The notes beneath the pieces are model-generated. The model was not told the DNA's origin and did not search any database. It saw only the letters and a list, made by a program, of their open reading frames with translations. From positions 18,481 through 82,480 of the forward strand of contig JAHHHP010000019.1 of the NCBI GenBank assembly GCA_019359275.1: a stretch of 64,000 bases of DNA, read 5' to 3'. Shown here one piece after another: positions 8,362 to 16,198 of the stretch; position 1 is the stretch's first letter, and every line of letters begins with the position of its first letter. Made by a program: the position numbers and the translations under genes. This stretch comes from Myxacorys chilensis ATA2-1-KO14 (lineage in GTDB: Bacteria; Cyanobacteriota; Cyanobacteriia; Leptolyngbyales; Leptolyngbyaceae).

Positions 8362-8664
8362 TTATTTTGGAAGGTCAACTCGCTCCCCGTCTTTGCCTTC
8401 GTAATACATGGGTGGCTCGACTGCAAAGTTGTCGATTTGCCCCGATTCGGTAATTACGTAACCATCTGTTGTTTTAAGATCGGTGTCTTCTTCTTGGGCA
8501 GCAGCAGCTATAAGCTCATGCTCGTTCTGCTCAACGTCGACTCCCGACGGAATTCGTTCATCTGCCGGATTCACATCTGTCGTTTGTGCAGTTTGCACAG
8601 CCCATTGATCGCCTGCGGCTCCTTTTCCTGGCTGTGCAGCTTTGGGATCAGAATTTTCACTCAT
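8362..8664 (-). CDS. Small acidic cyanobacterial protein with a Psb34-like tail motif
   Basis: 100 aa from ATG 8664 (MSENSDPKAAQPG); the open frame runs further upstream but a purine-rich AGGGAAA lies just before this ATG. Acidic, Ala/Gln/Asp-rich, probably disordered for the first ~65 residues; no signal peptide or membrane helix. The C-terminal third reads TTDGYVITESGQIDNFAVEP and PPMYYEGKDGE, which resembles the N-terminal conserved NFAxEPxxY stretch of the Ssl1498/Psb34 group of small photosystem II-associated proteins, but the transmembrane helix of that group is absent. I do not know its function; conserved cyanobacterial hypothetical. Own terminator downstream. Confidence 0.7.
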   Translation of the reverse strand: MSENSDPKAAQPGKGAAGDQWAVQTAQTTDVNPADERIPSGVDVEQNEHELIAAAAQEEDTDLKTTDGYVITESGQIDNFAVEPPMYYEGKDGERVDLPK

Positions 8665-8779
8665 AAGTATTTCCCTGGTTTGTAGCGATTTAATGTTTAT
8701 GACAGTAGCGTGGACGCAGCGATCCATGATTCCTTCATGAGACATAGGATCAGTCACCACAAGGTAGAAAACGCTGGAC

Positions 8780-9724
8780 ATGTCAAAGTACAACTTCTCG
8801 AACTCCCCAGTACATAAGACACGAGCATCTTTAATACTTTGGGCATGGTCACTCGGATTACTGCTGCTGTGGAGTTCTCCGGCTGCTGCAGAACCTGTTC
8901 TGCTGACTTCTGGATCGGCTCAAGTGTCGGTTAGTACTCCTGATGCAAAAAAACTCGCTCCCCAATCTGTTCTTGACACTTTAGCCCAGCAAGATGTTGT
9001 GTATTTGGGAGAAACCCACGATCGCGCAGCAGACCATCGCGCTCAGCTAGACATTCTTCAGGCGTTACAGAAGCGATCGTCTGGTTCTAGAAAGCAAGCG
9101 ATCGCGCTAGAGATGTTTCAGCGCCCCTACCAGGTGGCTCTCGATCGCTATCTTGCTGGAAGCATCAGCGAGCCAGATCTCCAGCGTCTAAGCGAATACG
9201 AAAAACGATGGGGCTACCCTTGGGACTATTACGCCCCAATCTTGCGCTTTGCGAAAGAGCAGTCTCTGCCCCTTATTGCGCTGAATACTCCGTCAGAAGT
9301 GACTCGCAAAGTCGCGCGATTGGGGCTTCAAAGTTTGACGCCTGCTGAGCGCCAGTACATCCCTCCCCTCTCTGAAATTCGGACTGACTCGAATGCTTAT
9401 CGTGAGCGGATGCGGCAAATTTACGAAGAAATTCACCACAGTAAAACGAATAGTCGTCAGTTTGAGACATTTTTTCAGGCGCAAGTGCTGTGGGATGAAA
9501 CGATGGCAGATCGAATTAGTCACTTTCTGAATGACAACCCCACTGCCCAAATCATTGTTTTGGTTGGGCAAGGGCATTTGATATACGGCGACGGAATTCC
9601 TAGTCGGGTAGCTCGACGGCAAGGAAAGGATTTGAAACAATCGGTCGTTCTAATTAATCCACCCGAAGACCTCCAAAGCGAAACTAATCCACCTGCTGCT
9701 GATTATTTTTGGAATCAGCCGTGA
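8780..9724 (+). CDS. ChaN family (DUF399) haem-binding-type protein
   Basis: 314 aa with a signal peptide (SLILWAWSLGLLLLWSSPAAA, cleavage near residue 37). The mature part carries the DUF399/ChaN pattern: VLDTLAQQDVVYLGETHDRA (GETHD, ~74-80), ALEMFQRPYQ (~108-117), YPWDYYAPILRFAKEQ (~144-159) and the late IIVLVGQGHLIYGDGIP (~265-281). ChaN proteins are iron-regulated and bind haem; the molecular role is still unclear. The canonical lipobox Cys is not evident here, so it is probably soluble in the periplasm or thylakoid lumen. Its 3' end overlaps convergent pgsA by 10 nt. Confidence 0.82.
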   Translation: MSKYNFSNSPVHKTRASLILWAWSLGLLLLWSSPAAAEPVLLTSGSAQVSVSTPDAKKLAPQSVLDTLAQQDVVYLGETHDRAADHRAQLDILQALQKRSSGSRKQAIALEMFQRPYQVALDRYLAGSISEPDLQRLSEYEKRWGYPWDYYAPILRFAKEQSLPLIALNTPSEVTRKVARLGLQSLTPAERQYIPPLSEIRTDSNAYRERMRQIYEEIHHSKTNSRQFETFFQAQVLWDETMADRISHFLNDNPTAQIIVLVGQGHLIYGDGIPSRVARRQGKDLKQSVVLINPPEDLQSETNPPAADYFWNQP

Positions 9725-10233
9725 TTTTGGGGCAATAAGTAAATTGCGCCAGAAATCCAAGTTAAGGCAACAGAAATCCAAAAGGCGATCAGACTTGAGA
9801 GTTGCCAAGACGCAGGTAGCGGTGCAATGAGGAGCGCGATCGCGACAATCTGGCTAACGGTCTTCAGCTTACCCCAAAAATTCGCACCTTGCACCGACTG
9901 CTGGAGGTTAGGATCAACTCGCCACCCTGCGATCGTCAATTCCCGCGCCAAAATCAAAAACACGCCCCATGCGGGGATCTGCCCCAACTGGACTAAAGCG
10001 ACTAGCGGCGCTAAAACCAGCAGCTTATCGACCAACGGATCGAGAAATTTTCCTAAATCAGTTATTTGATTGAGCCGTCGCGCCAAATAGCCATCGAGCC
10101 AGTCTGTCCCGGCTGCCAGGAGGAACACGCCAACCATAATCCAACGCTCTTCTAAGCTTGGAGCCTGCAGCCCATATAGCAAAATTGGGACACCAAGGAG
10201 ACGAGACACAGTAATCCAAGTCGGCAGATTCAT
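9715..10233 (-). CDS. pgsA: CDP-diacylglycerol-glycerol-3-phosphate 3-phosphatidyltransferase
   Basis: 172-173 aa from ATG 10233 (MNLPTWITVSRLLGVPILL, the classic PgsA N-terminus); the frame extends upstream to 10338 but that part contains the terminator stem and is not protein-like. Integral membrane enzyme of phosphatidylglycerol synthesis, needed for photosystem lipid. The CDP-alcohol phosphatidyltransferase signature DG-x2-AR-x8-G-x3-D-x3-D is complete (DGYLARRL ... DLGKFLDPLVD, ~48-70). Several hydrophobic helices follow. Convergent overlap with the ChaN-like gene. Confidence 0.92.
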   Translation of the reverse strand: MNLPTWITVSRLLGVPILLYGLQAPSLEERWIMVGVFLLAAGTDWLDGYLARRLNQITDLGKFLDPLVDKLLVLAPLVALVQLGQIPAWGVFLILARELTIAGWRVDPNLQQSVQGANFWGKLKTVSQIVAIALLIAPLPASWQLSSLIAFWISVALTWISGAIYLLPQNHG

Positions 10234-10266
10234 AAACTTAGCGCCAATAGCATCGCCCTCCAGCAT

Positions 10267-10305
10267 AAAAAAAATGGGATAGTCCTGAAAGGATAATCCC
10301 ATTTT
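10267..10305 (-). terminator. Rho-independent terminator (minus strand)
   Basis: Perfect 10-bp stem AAAATGGGAT / ATCCCATTTT (10271-10280 with 10296-10305) with an inner TCC/GGA extension, and an A tract 10267-10274 that gives eight T on the minus strand. Lies 47 nt after the sugar transferase stop, before pgsA. Confidence 0.85.
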
Positions 10306-10351
10306 AGAAAGCTCAAGGAGTACTACAAATAACAGCAAAAAGAAACTCTAG

Positions 10352-11056
10352 TTAACAAGCCCCATGCTTATTGAGGACAACCTGAATTGTCTTCAGAATC
10401 AACTTTAGGTCATAAACAACTGACCATTTGCGCTGATAATCTAAATCCATCTCAACAATATCTTCAAAATCGGATACGTTCGAGCGTCCGTTTGCTTGCC
10501 ACTCGCCTGTAATGCCTGGTTTAACATTTAAGCGCTGCCAATGGTAAGCACTGTACCGACTGACCTCATCTACTGTGGGAGGACGAGTTCCAACTAAACT
10601 CATTTCTCCTCTCAAAACATTCCAGAATTGTGGCAATTCATCTAGACTGGTTCGCCGCAAAATCTTGCCAACGCGGGTAATGCGCGGGTCGTCTTTGCTC
10701 TTAAAAATGTTGCCCTTGGCTTCGTTTTTGACCGTATGCTTCAACTGTTCAGCATTGGTGATCATTGAGCGAAACTTCCAGATGCGAAAGGGTTGACCTC
10801 CCACCCCACACCGGGTTTGACAGTAGAAAATTGAACCGGGATTGTCGAGTTGAATTGCGATCGCAATTGGAACAGCAATAATGGCAGTGATTGTGAGTCC
10901 AACGAGAGCGCCTGTAATATCAATCAGCCGCTTTAACTTGCTCTGAACTGAAGGATGGAGATCTTCAGCCACCAACAATTGTGAATTTAGGCTTGCGTCC
11001 TGGGCAGGTTCGCGCACGGTAGGAGGATGAACGGAGGGGATATCGATAGTAATCAC
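10352..11056 (-). CDS. Polyprenyl-phosphate sugar-phosphate transferase (WcaJ/CpsE type)
   Basis: 234 aa. Short bacterial sugar transferase family: transfers a sugar-1-phosphate to undecaprenyl phosphate to start exopolysaccharide or O-chain repeat units. Visible: KRLIDITGALVGLTITAIIA (membrane hairpin, ~42-62), PIAIAIQLDNPGSIFYCQTR, PFRIWKFRSM (~90-99), SLDELPQFWNVLRGEMSLVGTR in parts (DELPQ and LVGTRP, ~137-160), and KPGITGEWQANGR (~178-190). It lacks the extra N-terminal membrane segments of long WcaJ, so it is the catalytic core only. Followed by a strong terminator; upstream spacer ~200 nt with nothing else evident. Confidence 0.9.
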   Translation of the reverse strand: MITIDIPSVHPPTVREPAQDASLNSQLLVAEDLHPSVQSKLKRLIDITGALVGLTITAIIAVPIAIAIQLDNPGSIFYCQTRCGVGGQPFRIWKFRSMITNAEQLKHTVKNEAKGNIFKSKDDPRITRVGKILRRTSLDELPQFWNVLRGEMSLVGTRPPTVDEVSRYSAYHWQRLNVKPGITGEWQANGRSNVSDFEDIVEMDLDYQRKWSVVYDLKLILKTIQVVLNKHGAC

Positions 11057-11261
11057 AGAATTACGCTGCTACTTGCATTCAATCTTGATCTCTATCCGCT
11101 AATATATTCGGCTCCTGTGGGTCTGTGCTAGACGAACGGGCGTCTTTTGCCTAATCTTTGAACTGCCTCTAAGTTGTGTAAAGTTCAGGTGTTTTACAAG
11201 GATGTACGACGCTTTTCTATCTATTGGATTACGACAATTTTCCGTCTATTTGATATAAGCG

Positions 11262-12494
11262 CTATTGTTCTGACTCAGAGCGCTCTTCTTCTACAAACAG
11301 GTTGTCTATTCCTTCTAGGCTGAAAATAGATTGAGCCTCTTTTGCGATGGAAGGTGGTTGCGCTGATTCGGGTGACGACCCTGCTTTGGGCGGATAGGAT
11401 GCTTTGAGCGAGGACTCTGGAAGATTGGCGGACTGAGATGGTGACGGTAACTTCGGAAGAGCAATGCGGGGTACGGTTTCTATAGAATTGCGCTCTGTGC
11501 TATTTGTCTGCGTTTTTTGACGCTCTGATAGGGTCGCGGGGTCGCCCAACGTAGCACTAGGCTGAGCGCGAGAAAGGGCTTCTGGGCTGACGGTCAGCCG
11601 ATCGAGTAGCTCAGTTAAGGTGTGGATTGTGTCTGGCTCACTGGTGTTTGGTTCCCTGGCAGACTCCTGCTCTGTTCCGGTTGCAGGCTGGAGCTCCATT
11701 CCGGCATAGGGCAACGCGATCGCGCGTTCTTGAGAATGCGGCTGGACTGGAGCCGGATCTGATGCTTCAAGCGTTTCTGCCTGAGCCTCCTCATCTAACG
11801 CCGCGCTTGCTTCTGCTAAAGAACTCAGATCGTCTGAGTCAGGAAACTCGCCAGGACGCAGGTAAGATGAGGCGTCTCGACCCAACTGCTCGGCTAAACG
11901 CCCGAGTAGCCCCGAAAACATCACTTCACTTTGCCGTCCTAGGGTATGAAGGTTATCGAGACCGTGAGAGAGGGAATCTTGATAGGCTTGCATATCGCGT
12001 TGTAGCGAATCAAACACGACACGCAGAGTCGTGTCTAAATTAGTAATCACTTGATCTGCTCGGTCGTGAACCAAGTCCAATTGGGCGATCGTTTCAGGAG
12101 CAGACCGTGAAGCGATCGTTTGCTCTTGAAGATAGTCATCTCGCCGCGCTTCAAGCTGCCGAATTTCGCGAAGTAATGCTGTGCGTTGCTGCATCAAGGT
12201 AGAAACTTCATTGTGCAACGGTCGCAGCACGCTTAATCTCATTTCTTGCATTTCCTGCACCACAGACTGCATCACGTCTTGGGCATTCTCAGTTGAGACT
12301 AAAGCGGGTGGTAAATTTAAGGTGGGAATGGGCTTGACCAAACATTGATGCAAAAAATGGCGTACCCGTTTCAAGGCTTGACGAAGTTGGTCAGTCTGAG
12401 AGCTAGACCCCCAAGAGAATTTTGGACTGGGCTGTTGGAGAACCCGATCGATGTCACGTATCAGCGCTTGAATCTGGTCTTTCTGAGCAGTCAC
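11262..12494 (-). CDS. Hypothetical coiled-coil protein
   Basis: 410 aa, family not recognised. N-terminal ~80 residues helical (DQIQALIRDIDRVLQQ; DQLRQALKRVRHFLHQCL), then a long coiled coil (~90-215; MQQRTALLREIRQLEARRDD), then an acidic, Ser/Pro/Glu-rich region to the C-terminus (~220-410) with low complexity, ending NLFVEEERSESEQ. No signal peptide or membrane helix. Looks like a cytoplasmic scaffold or structural protein. Start ATG (MTAQKDQ) is the most upstream good start. Not linked tightly to neighbours. Confidence 0.72.
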   Translation of the reverse strand: MTAQKDQIQALIRDIDRVLQQPSPKFSWGSSSQTDQLRQALKRVRHFLHQCLVKPIPTLNLPPALVSTENAQDVMQSVVQEMQEMRLSVLRPLHNEVSTLMQQRTALLREIRQLEARRDDYLQEQTIASRSAPETIAQLDLVHDRADQVITNLDTTLRVVFDSLQRDMQAYQDSLSHGLDNLHTLGRQSEVMFSGLLGRLAEQLGRDASSYLRPGEFPDSDDLSSLAEASAALDEEAQAETLEASDPAPVQPHSQERAIALPYAGMELQPATGTEQESAREPNTSEPDTIHTLTELLDRLTVSPEALSRAQPSATLGDPATLSERQKTQTNSTERNSIETVPRIALPKLPSPSQSANLPESSLKASYPPKAGSSPESAQPPSIAKEAQSIFSLEGIDNLFVEEERSESEQ

Positions 12495-12886
12495 AGCAAA
12501 AATCCTTGATAAAAAGTTGATAAAACACGAGGTGATTCAGCTACAAACCGCCACCTCTGACTTGACCTAGAATAATTTTTACCTCACCTACGTAAAACAA
12601 ATACTGGATTGTTTCTAAAATACAAAGTCTTTATTGGAAAAGTCTTGATTCTGGGTGAATTGCTTGGGTAAACATGTCGTTACGTAAACCCTAGTCCTCA
12701 AACTCGTTCTCAATTCTAGAGAACGTCTAAAATATCACCAGATTAAGGCAACAAGGTTCCTGCTCGCGTTGCGGTTTTCCCTGAATCAGGGAATGCTGAA
12801 AATACATAGTAATGTTCAAGGTCAGCTCAGGCCGGATAGAACCTCTGCTTGTTTGAAATGACTGCATCGTTTAGAACAGCGTCCCA
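12495..12886. promoter_or_regulatory. Divergent promoter region with a perfect palindrome (12777-12793)
   Basis: 392 bp between the coiled-coil gene (minus) and the Crp-type regulator (plus). It contains the inverted repeat TTCCCTGA-A-TCAGGGAA at 12777-12793, 93 bp before the regulator start; the symmetry suits a dimeric repressor/activator, but it is not the Crp consensus TGTGA-N6-TCACA. Another weaker palindrome (TTCTC...GAGAA) lies near 12708-12724. No gene seen. Confidence 0.45.
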
Positions 12887-13588
12887 ATGGAAGATTGGCA
12901 TAACTTTCGCGACACTAGTATGAGTGCATCGATTCGCACGGCTCCCTTCTTTGAAGGGTTGTCTGATGGGGTGGTGGACAAAGCGATCGCGCATGTAGTG
13001 ATGCGGGCGCATCCCGCTAATCAGGTGATTTTGCTCGAAAACGATTGGGGTAGCTCAGTTTATTTTATTTTGAGTGGGTGGGTGAAGATTCGGACGTACA
13101 ACCTAGACGGCAAAGAAGTCACGCTCAATATTTTGGGTAAGGGAGAGCTATTTGGAGAAATGGCTCCTTTAGATGAAGTACCGCGCTCGACGGATGTGAT
13201 CACGCTTGCTCCAACAGTGATTGGCAATATGCCCGCTCAAGATTTTGTGCAGCTTCTCAACACAGAACCCCAGTCTGGAATCCGATTATCTCAGTTGATG
13301 GCTCGACGGCTGAGGCAGGTCAATCGTCGGCTCCGGTTGCGGGAGTCAGATAGCACATCACGAGTTGCTGACATTTTGCTGTTTCTCGCCGATGGTCAGG
13401 GGAAGCGCAGCGAGAACGGAACTGAGATTCCAAATCTGCCTCACCGGGAACTCAGCAGCCTTAGTGGATTGGCACGAGAAACGGTGACGCGGGTGTTAAG
13501 CAAGCTAGAAAAGAAAGGCTTGATTGTGCGCGATCGTGACATTCTCTGCATCCCCGACACGCACGCCTTAGAACGAATGATGATCTAG
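12887..13588 (+). CDS. Crp/Fnr family transcriptional regulator
   Basis: 233 aa (a second ATG 11 codons later, MSASIRTAPFFEGL, is an alternative start). N-terminal cyclic-nucleotide-binding beta roll: VILLENDWGSSVYFILSGWV (~45-64), then GKGELFGEMAPLDEVPRSTD (~85-104). The FGE and RS residues are those that contact cAMP in Crp, so cAMP binding is plausible. Long dimer helix RLSQLMARRLRQVNRRLRL (~135-155). C-terminal winged HTH HRELSSLSGLARETVTRVLS (~185-205). An adenylate cyclase gene lies at 25526. Target genes cannot be told. Its last four bases overlap the convergent gene. Confidence 0.9.
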   Translation: MEDWHNFRDTSMSASIRTAPFFEGLSDGVVDKAIAHVVMRAHPANQVILLENDWGSSVYFILSGWVKIRTYNLDGKEVTLNILGKGELFGEMAPLDEVPRSTDVITLAPTVIGNMPAQDFVQLLNTEPQSGIRLSQLMARRLRQVNRRLRLRESDSTSRVADILLFLADGQGKRSENGTEIPNLPHRELSSLSGLARETVTRVLSKLEKKGLIVRDRDILCIPDTHALERMMI

Positions 13589-14274
13589 AGCAGCGGCACA
13601 GTCGTGAGGCAGGCGTCTAAATCGAGGTGCGCCAGTTTCACGTAGGCTTGGTCGATCGCAGATTTTCCTCGCAAAAATCCGATGCTTGCACCAGGGCAGA
13701 TAAAATTCAGCGTTTCCGGCGTGAATTGATCCAATAGCGATCGCACGTGACGAATTTGGCGCTTCCAATGAAACGTTTTTGCGGTTCTAAGAGGCGCGGG
13801 ATGGCCTTGGCGATCGCTCAGCAAGTGTCGCCCCGAAAATAGCACGCCACTACAAGCATTGAGGTATAGGCAAGAGGATCCTGGAGAATGTCCGGGAGTC
13901 CAGAGGGCGCGAGTATCAGAGCTTAGAGCAAGTTCTTGCTGAAACGGTGTTAGAGCTAACCCTGGCAGCAAGTAAGCTTCCTGTTCTTGAATGAACACTT
14001 CACACTGCAAGGCGTGCTGAATTTCGCTCACTTTGCCGATGCCGCCGCGGTGAGTGAGAAAGAGCGATCGTACGCCGCCTTGAGCATTCAAAAACTGCTG
14101 ATTTGCCTCATCCCAGGCAGGACAATCAATCAGAATGTTTCCCTCTTTTTCTACAATGAGATAAGCGGTTCCTCCCAGTGTGTCACGATTAGGAGGAAAG
14201 GCGTAAATAGTAGTGTGAGGACAGGATAGCTCGAAGTCATCCAGCACACGGCGGGGTTGCTTTAGGGAAGGCAC
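13585..14274 (-). CDS. Metallo-beta-lactamase-fold protein lacking most metal ligands
   Basis: 229 aa with the overall MBL fold: GGTAYLIVEKEGNILIDCP (~34-52), SLFLTHRGGIGK (~70-81), LWTPGHSPGSSCLYL (~119-133), GVLFSGRHLL (~138-147), FICPGASIGFL. In active members the first motif is HxHxDH; here it reads HRGGIG, so three of four ligands are gone. The His of PGHSPG is kept, the bridging Asp (GD) is Arg, and the last His (PGH) is Ala. It is therefore unlikely to bind the usual di-metal centre. Function unknown. Overlaps the 3' end of the Crp-type gene on the other strand. Confidence 0.82.
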   Translation of the reverse strand: MPSLKQPRRVLDDFELSCPHTTIYAFPPNRDTLGGTAYLIVEKEGNILIDCPAWDEANQQFLNAQGGVRSLFLTHRGGIGKVSEIQHALQCEVFIQEQEAYLLPGLALTPFQQELALSSDTRALWTPGHSPGSSCLYLNACSGVLFSGRHLLSDRQGHPAPLRTAKTFHWKRQIRHVRSLLDQFTPETLNFICPGASIGFLRGKSAIDQAYVKLAHLDLDACLTTVPLL

Positions 14275-14354
14275 AGCAGCTCAGAAGTATAAAGAAAGGA
14301 CTGGCGTTTCAGTGAGGCGATCAAGCTAGATCCGTGAGAGGTGCAACTAATTTG

Positions 14355-14440
14355 CCCTCATCCCAACCCTTTTGCCGGAGGAGAAGGGCTTTCAGATACG
14401 TTCTGGTTCTCTCTCCTGTGGGAGAAGGCTAAGGTGAGGG
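14355..14440. repeat. Dispersed palindromic element (MITE-like inverted repeat)
   Basis: 86-bp stretch with imperfect terminal inverted repeats (CCCTCATCCCAACCC... against ...GGCTAAGGTGAGGG) and two inner hairpins (CCCTTTT/AGAAGGG and CTCTCC/GGAGAA). The sequence style matches the CCCTCACCC...GGGAGAAGG palindromes scattered in many cyanobacterial genomes. It sits in the 393-bp spacer 14275-14667, where I see no gene. A related fragment lies near 18612-18652. Confidence 0.65.
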
Positions 14441-14667
14441 TAGCTCTAACAGACATCCAAGAAGTCGCACATTGGATTAGATCCTGAGAAGTGCCCTTGC
14501 TGATTGTGCCAGATTGTTTCGCAAAGATGTGAAAAGCGTCTGTTTTAATTGGCTTGGCTATTTCATTCCATCGTTAACTCGTTGATGATATGTTTAAGTT
14601 TTTCTGAGGTTCGTGCAGTCTTTTCTAACACGGCGCATGTTCAGCAAATTCACTGCCTCCTAAGCGC

Positions 14668-16182
14668 ATGATCTGGTTACTGCTACTTGGGTTAATCACC
14701 TATTTTGTTGTGCAGCGGGTGAGTGGTATCACTCGCACTCCCGTTTGGCTCTTGTGGCTAGTAGCGATGATGCCTGCGCTGATCCTGGGAGCGTGGGCGA
14801 TCGCGCATCGAGGTCAAGGCATGATGCCAAGAGAACTCGTGATCGCGCTGTTCGTTGGCTGCCTGGTGCTCTACGTATTTTTAATTCGATGGGGACGAAT
14901 TGCAAAGCCTGTGCAAACGCCTCGGAGTGATTCTGCCCTCGATCCGATCACCCCGCAACCGTTAAACCTTCCCGAACCAACGCCAGAAATTCAAGCAGAG
15001 CAACCGTTACGCCCGATTACCCAAGATGAAGAAGATCGGCTGCAAGGGTGTTTTCTATGGTCAATATATTATCTGCAGCATATTGAATATCGGCCCCAAG
15101 CGGTGATCTGTCGGGGCAAGCTCCGGGCGTCGCCAGAAATTGCCTATCGAACCGTTCGGGAGAACATTGAGGCTCAGTTTAGCGATCGCTTCTACGTCGT
15201 TTTTCAAGAAGGGCATCGCACCGATCCGTTTTTTGCTCTCGTTCCCAATCCCTACTCCCAAGTTAAAAAGCCTCAAACCGATCCGTTCTTGTCTGGCGCT
15301 AGAAGAAAGCTGGTACGTCCTGGCATTGCTTCTGGATTGGCAGTGGTAACGCTGATTACAACCGTCTTAGCGGGGCTGCAAATGGCAGGTCGCGTGATTT
15401 CTAGCCCATTGGTGTTGATCGATGGGTTGCCCTATGCCATACCCGTGATGACGTTTTTTGCCCTGCGAGGAATCGGGTACTTTCTGACGACTCGGAAGTA
15501 TAAAATTGCTGCCACATTGCCGTATTTTATTCCCGTGATTCCATTGTCGTTTTTTCCACTCGGAACCGTTGGGGCATTCATTCAGATTCGATCGCCGATT
15601 CCAGATCGCAAGGCATTGTTTGATGTTGGAGCCGTTGGTGCGATGCTGGGATTATGTGTCAGCATTCCACTTTTGGCGTGGGGATTGACGCAATCGGAAG
15701 TTGTGGGACTCTCACAACGCGCTGGCATCTTTGACTTCTACGCGCTCAATCCTCGGTTTTCGATCGTGTTTTCGCTCTTGAGTAAGCTTGCCTTTGGCAG
15801 TGATTTTGTCGCGCAGACAGCGATCAAGCCTCATCCATTTGCGATCGCGGGCTGGATCGGCTTACTGTTCACAGCTTTTAATCTCATGCCAGTCGGACAG
15901 CTTGATGGCGGACGCATGATTCACGCTATGTTTGGGCAGCGCACCGGAGCGTTTATCGGTCAAATTGCGCGTTTTTTGCTGCTGGCGTTCTCGGTTGTGC
16001 AGCCTCATCTACTGGTGTGGGCGATTCTCTTGCTGTTGCTGCCTGCTATGGATGAACCCGCGCTGAATGATGTTACAGAAATCGATAGCTTTCGGGATGC
16101 CGTTGGACTGGCCTTACTGACGGTCTTAATTTTGATTATTTTGCCAACTCCCAAATTTCTGATGAACTGGTTGCAAATTTAA
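14668..16182 (+). CDS. Site-2-protease family membrane protein without the HExxH motif
   Basis: 504 aa polytopic membrane protein of the M50 (S2P) family, EGY-like. Two N-terminal membrane helices, a soluble domain (~90-200), then the protease-like membrane core. The second zinc-ligand motif is intact: NLMPVGQLDGGRMIHAMFG (LDGG at ~412). The first motif is not: where active relatives read HELGHYF before ...LPYFIP, this protein reads LRGIGYF (residues ~266-272), followed by the normal TTRKYKIAATLPYFIP. Both His and the Glu are replaced, so peptidase activity is not expected; plant EGY3 is a known inactive relative of this kind. First gene of a plus-strand operon with a DUF815 ATPase (16 nt apart) and a thioesterase. 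Confidence 0.88.
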   Translation: MIWLLLLGLITYFVVQRVSGITRTPVWLLWLVAMMPALILGAWAIAHRGQGMMPRELVIALFVGCLVLYVFLIRWGRIAKPVQTPRSDSALDPITPQPLNLPEPTPEIQAEQPLRPITQDEEDRLQGCFLWSIYYLQHIEYRPQAVICRGKLRASPEIAYRTVRENIEAQFSDRFYVVFQEGHRTDPFFALVPNPYSQVKKPQTDPFLSGARRKLVRPGIASGLAVVTLITTVLAGLQMAGRVISSPLVLIDGLPYAIPVMTFFALRGIGYFLTTRKYKIAATLPYFIPVIPLSFFPLGTVGAFIQIRSPIPDRKALFDVGAVGAMLGLCVSIPLLAWGLTQSEVVGLSQRAGIFDFYALNPRFSIVFSLLSKLAFGSDFVAQTAIKPHPFAIAGWIGLLFTAFNLMPVGQLDGGRMIHAMFGQRTGAFIGQIARFLLLAFSVVQPHLLVWAILLLLLPAMDEPALNDVTEIDSFRDAVGLALLTVLILIILPTPKFLMNWLQI

Positions 16183-16198
16183 TTGAGCGAAGGATTTC

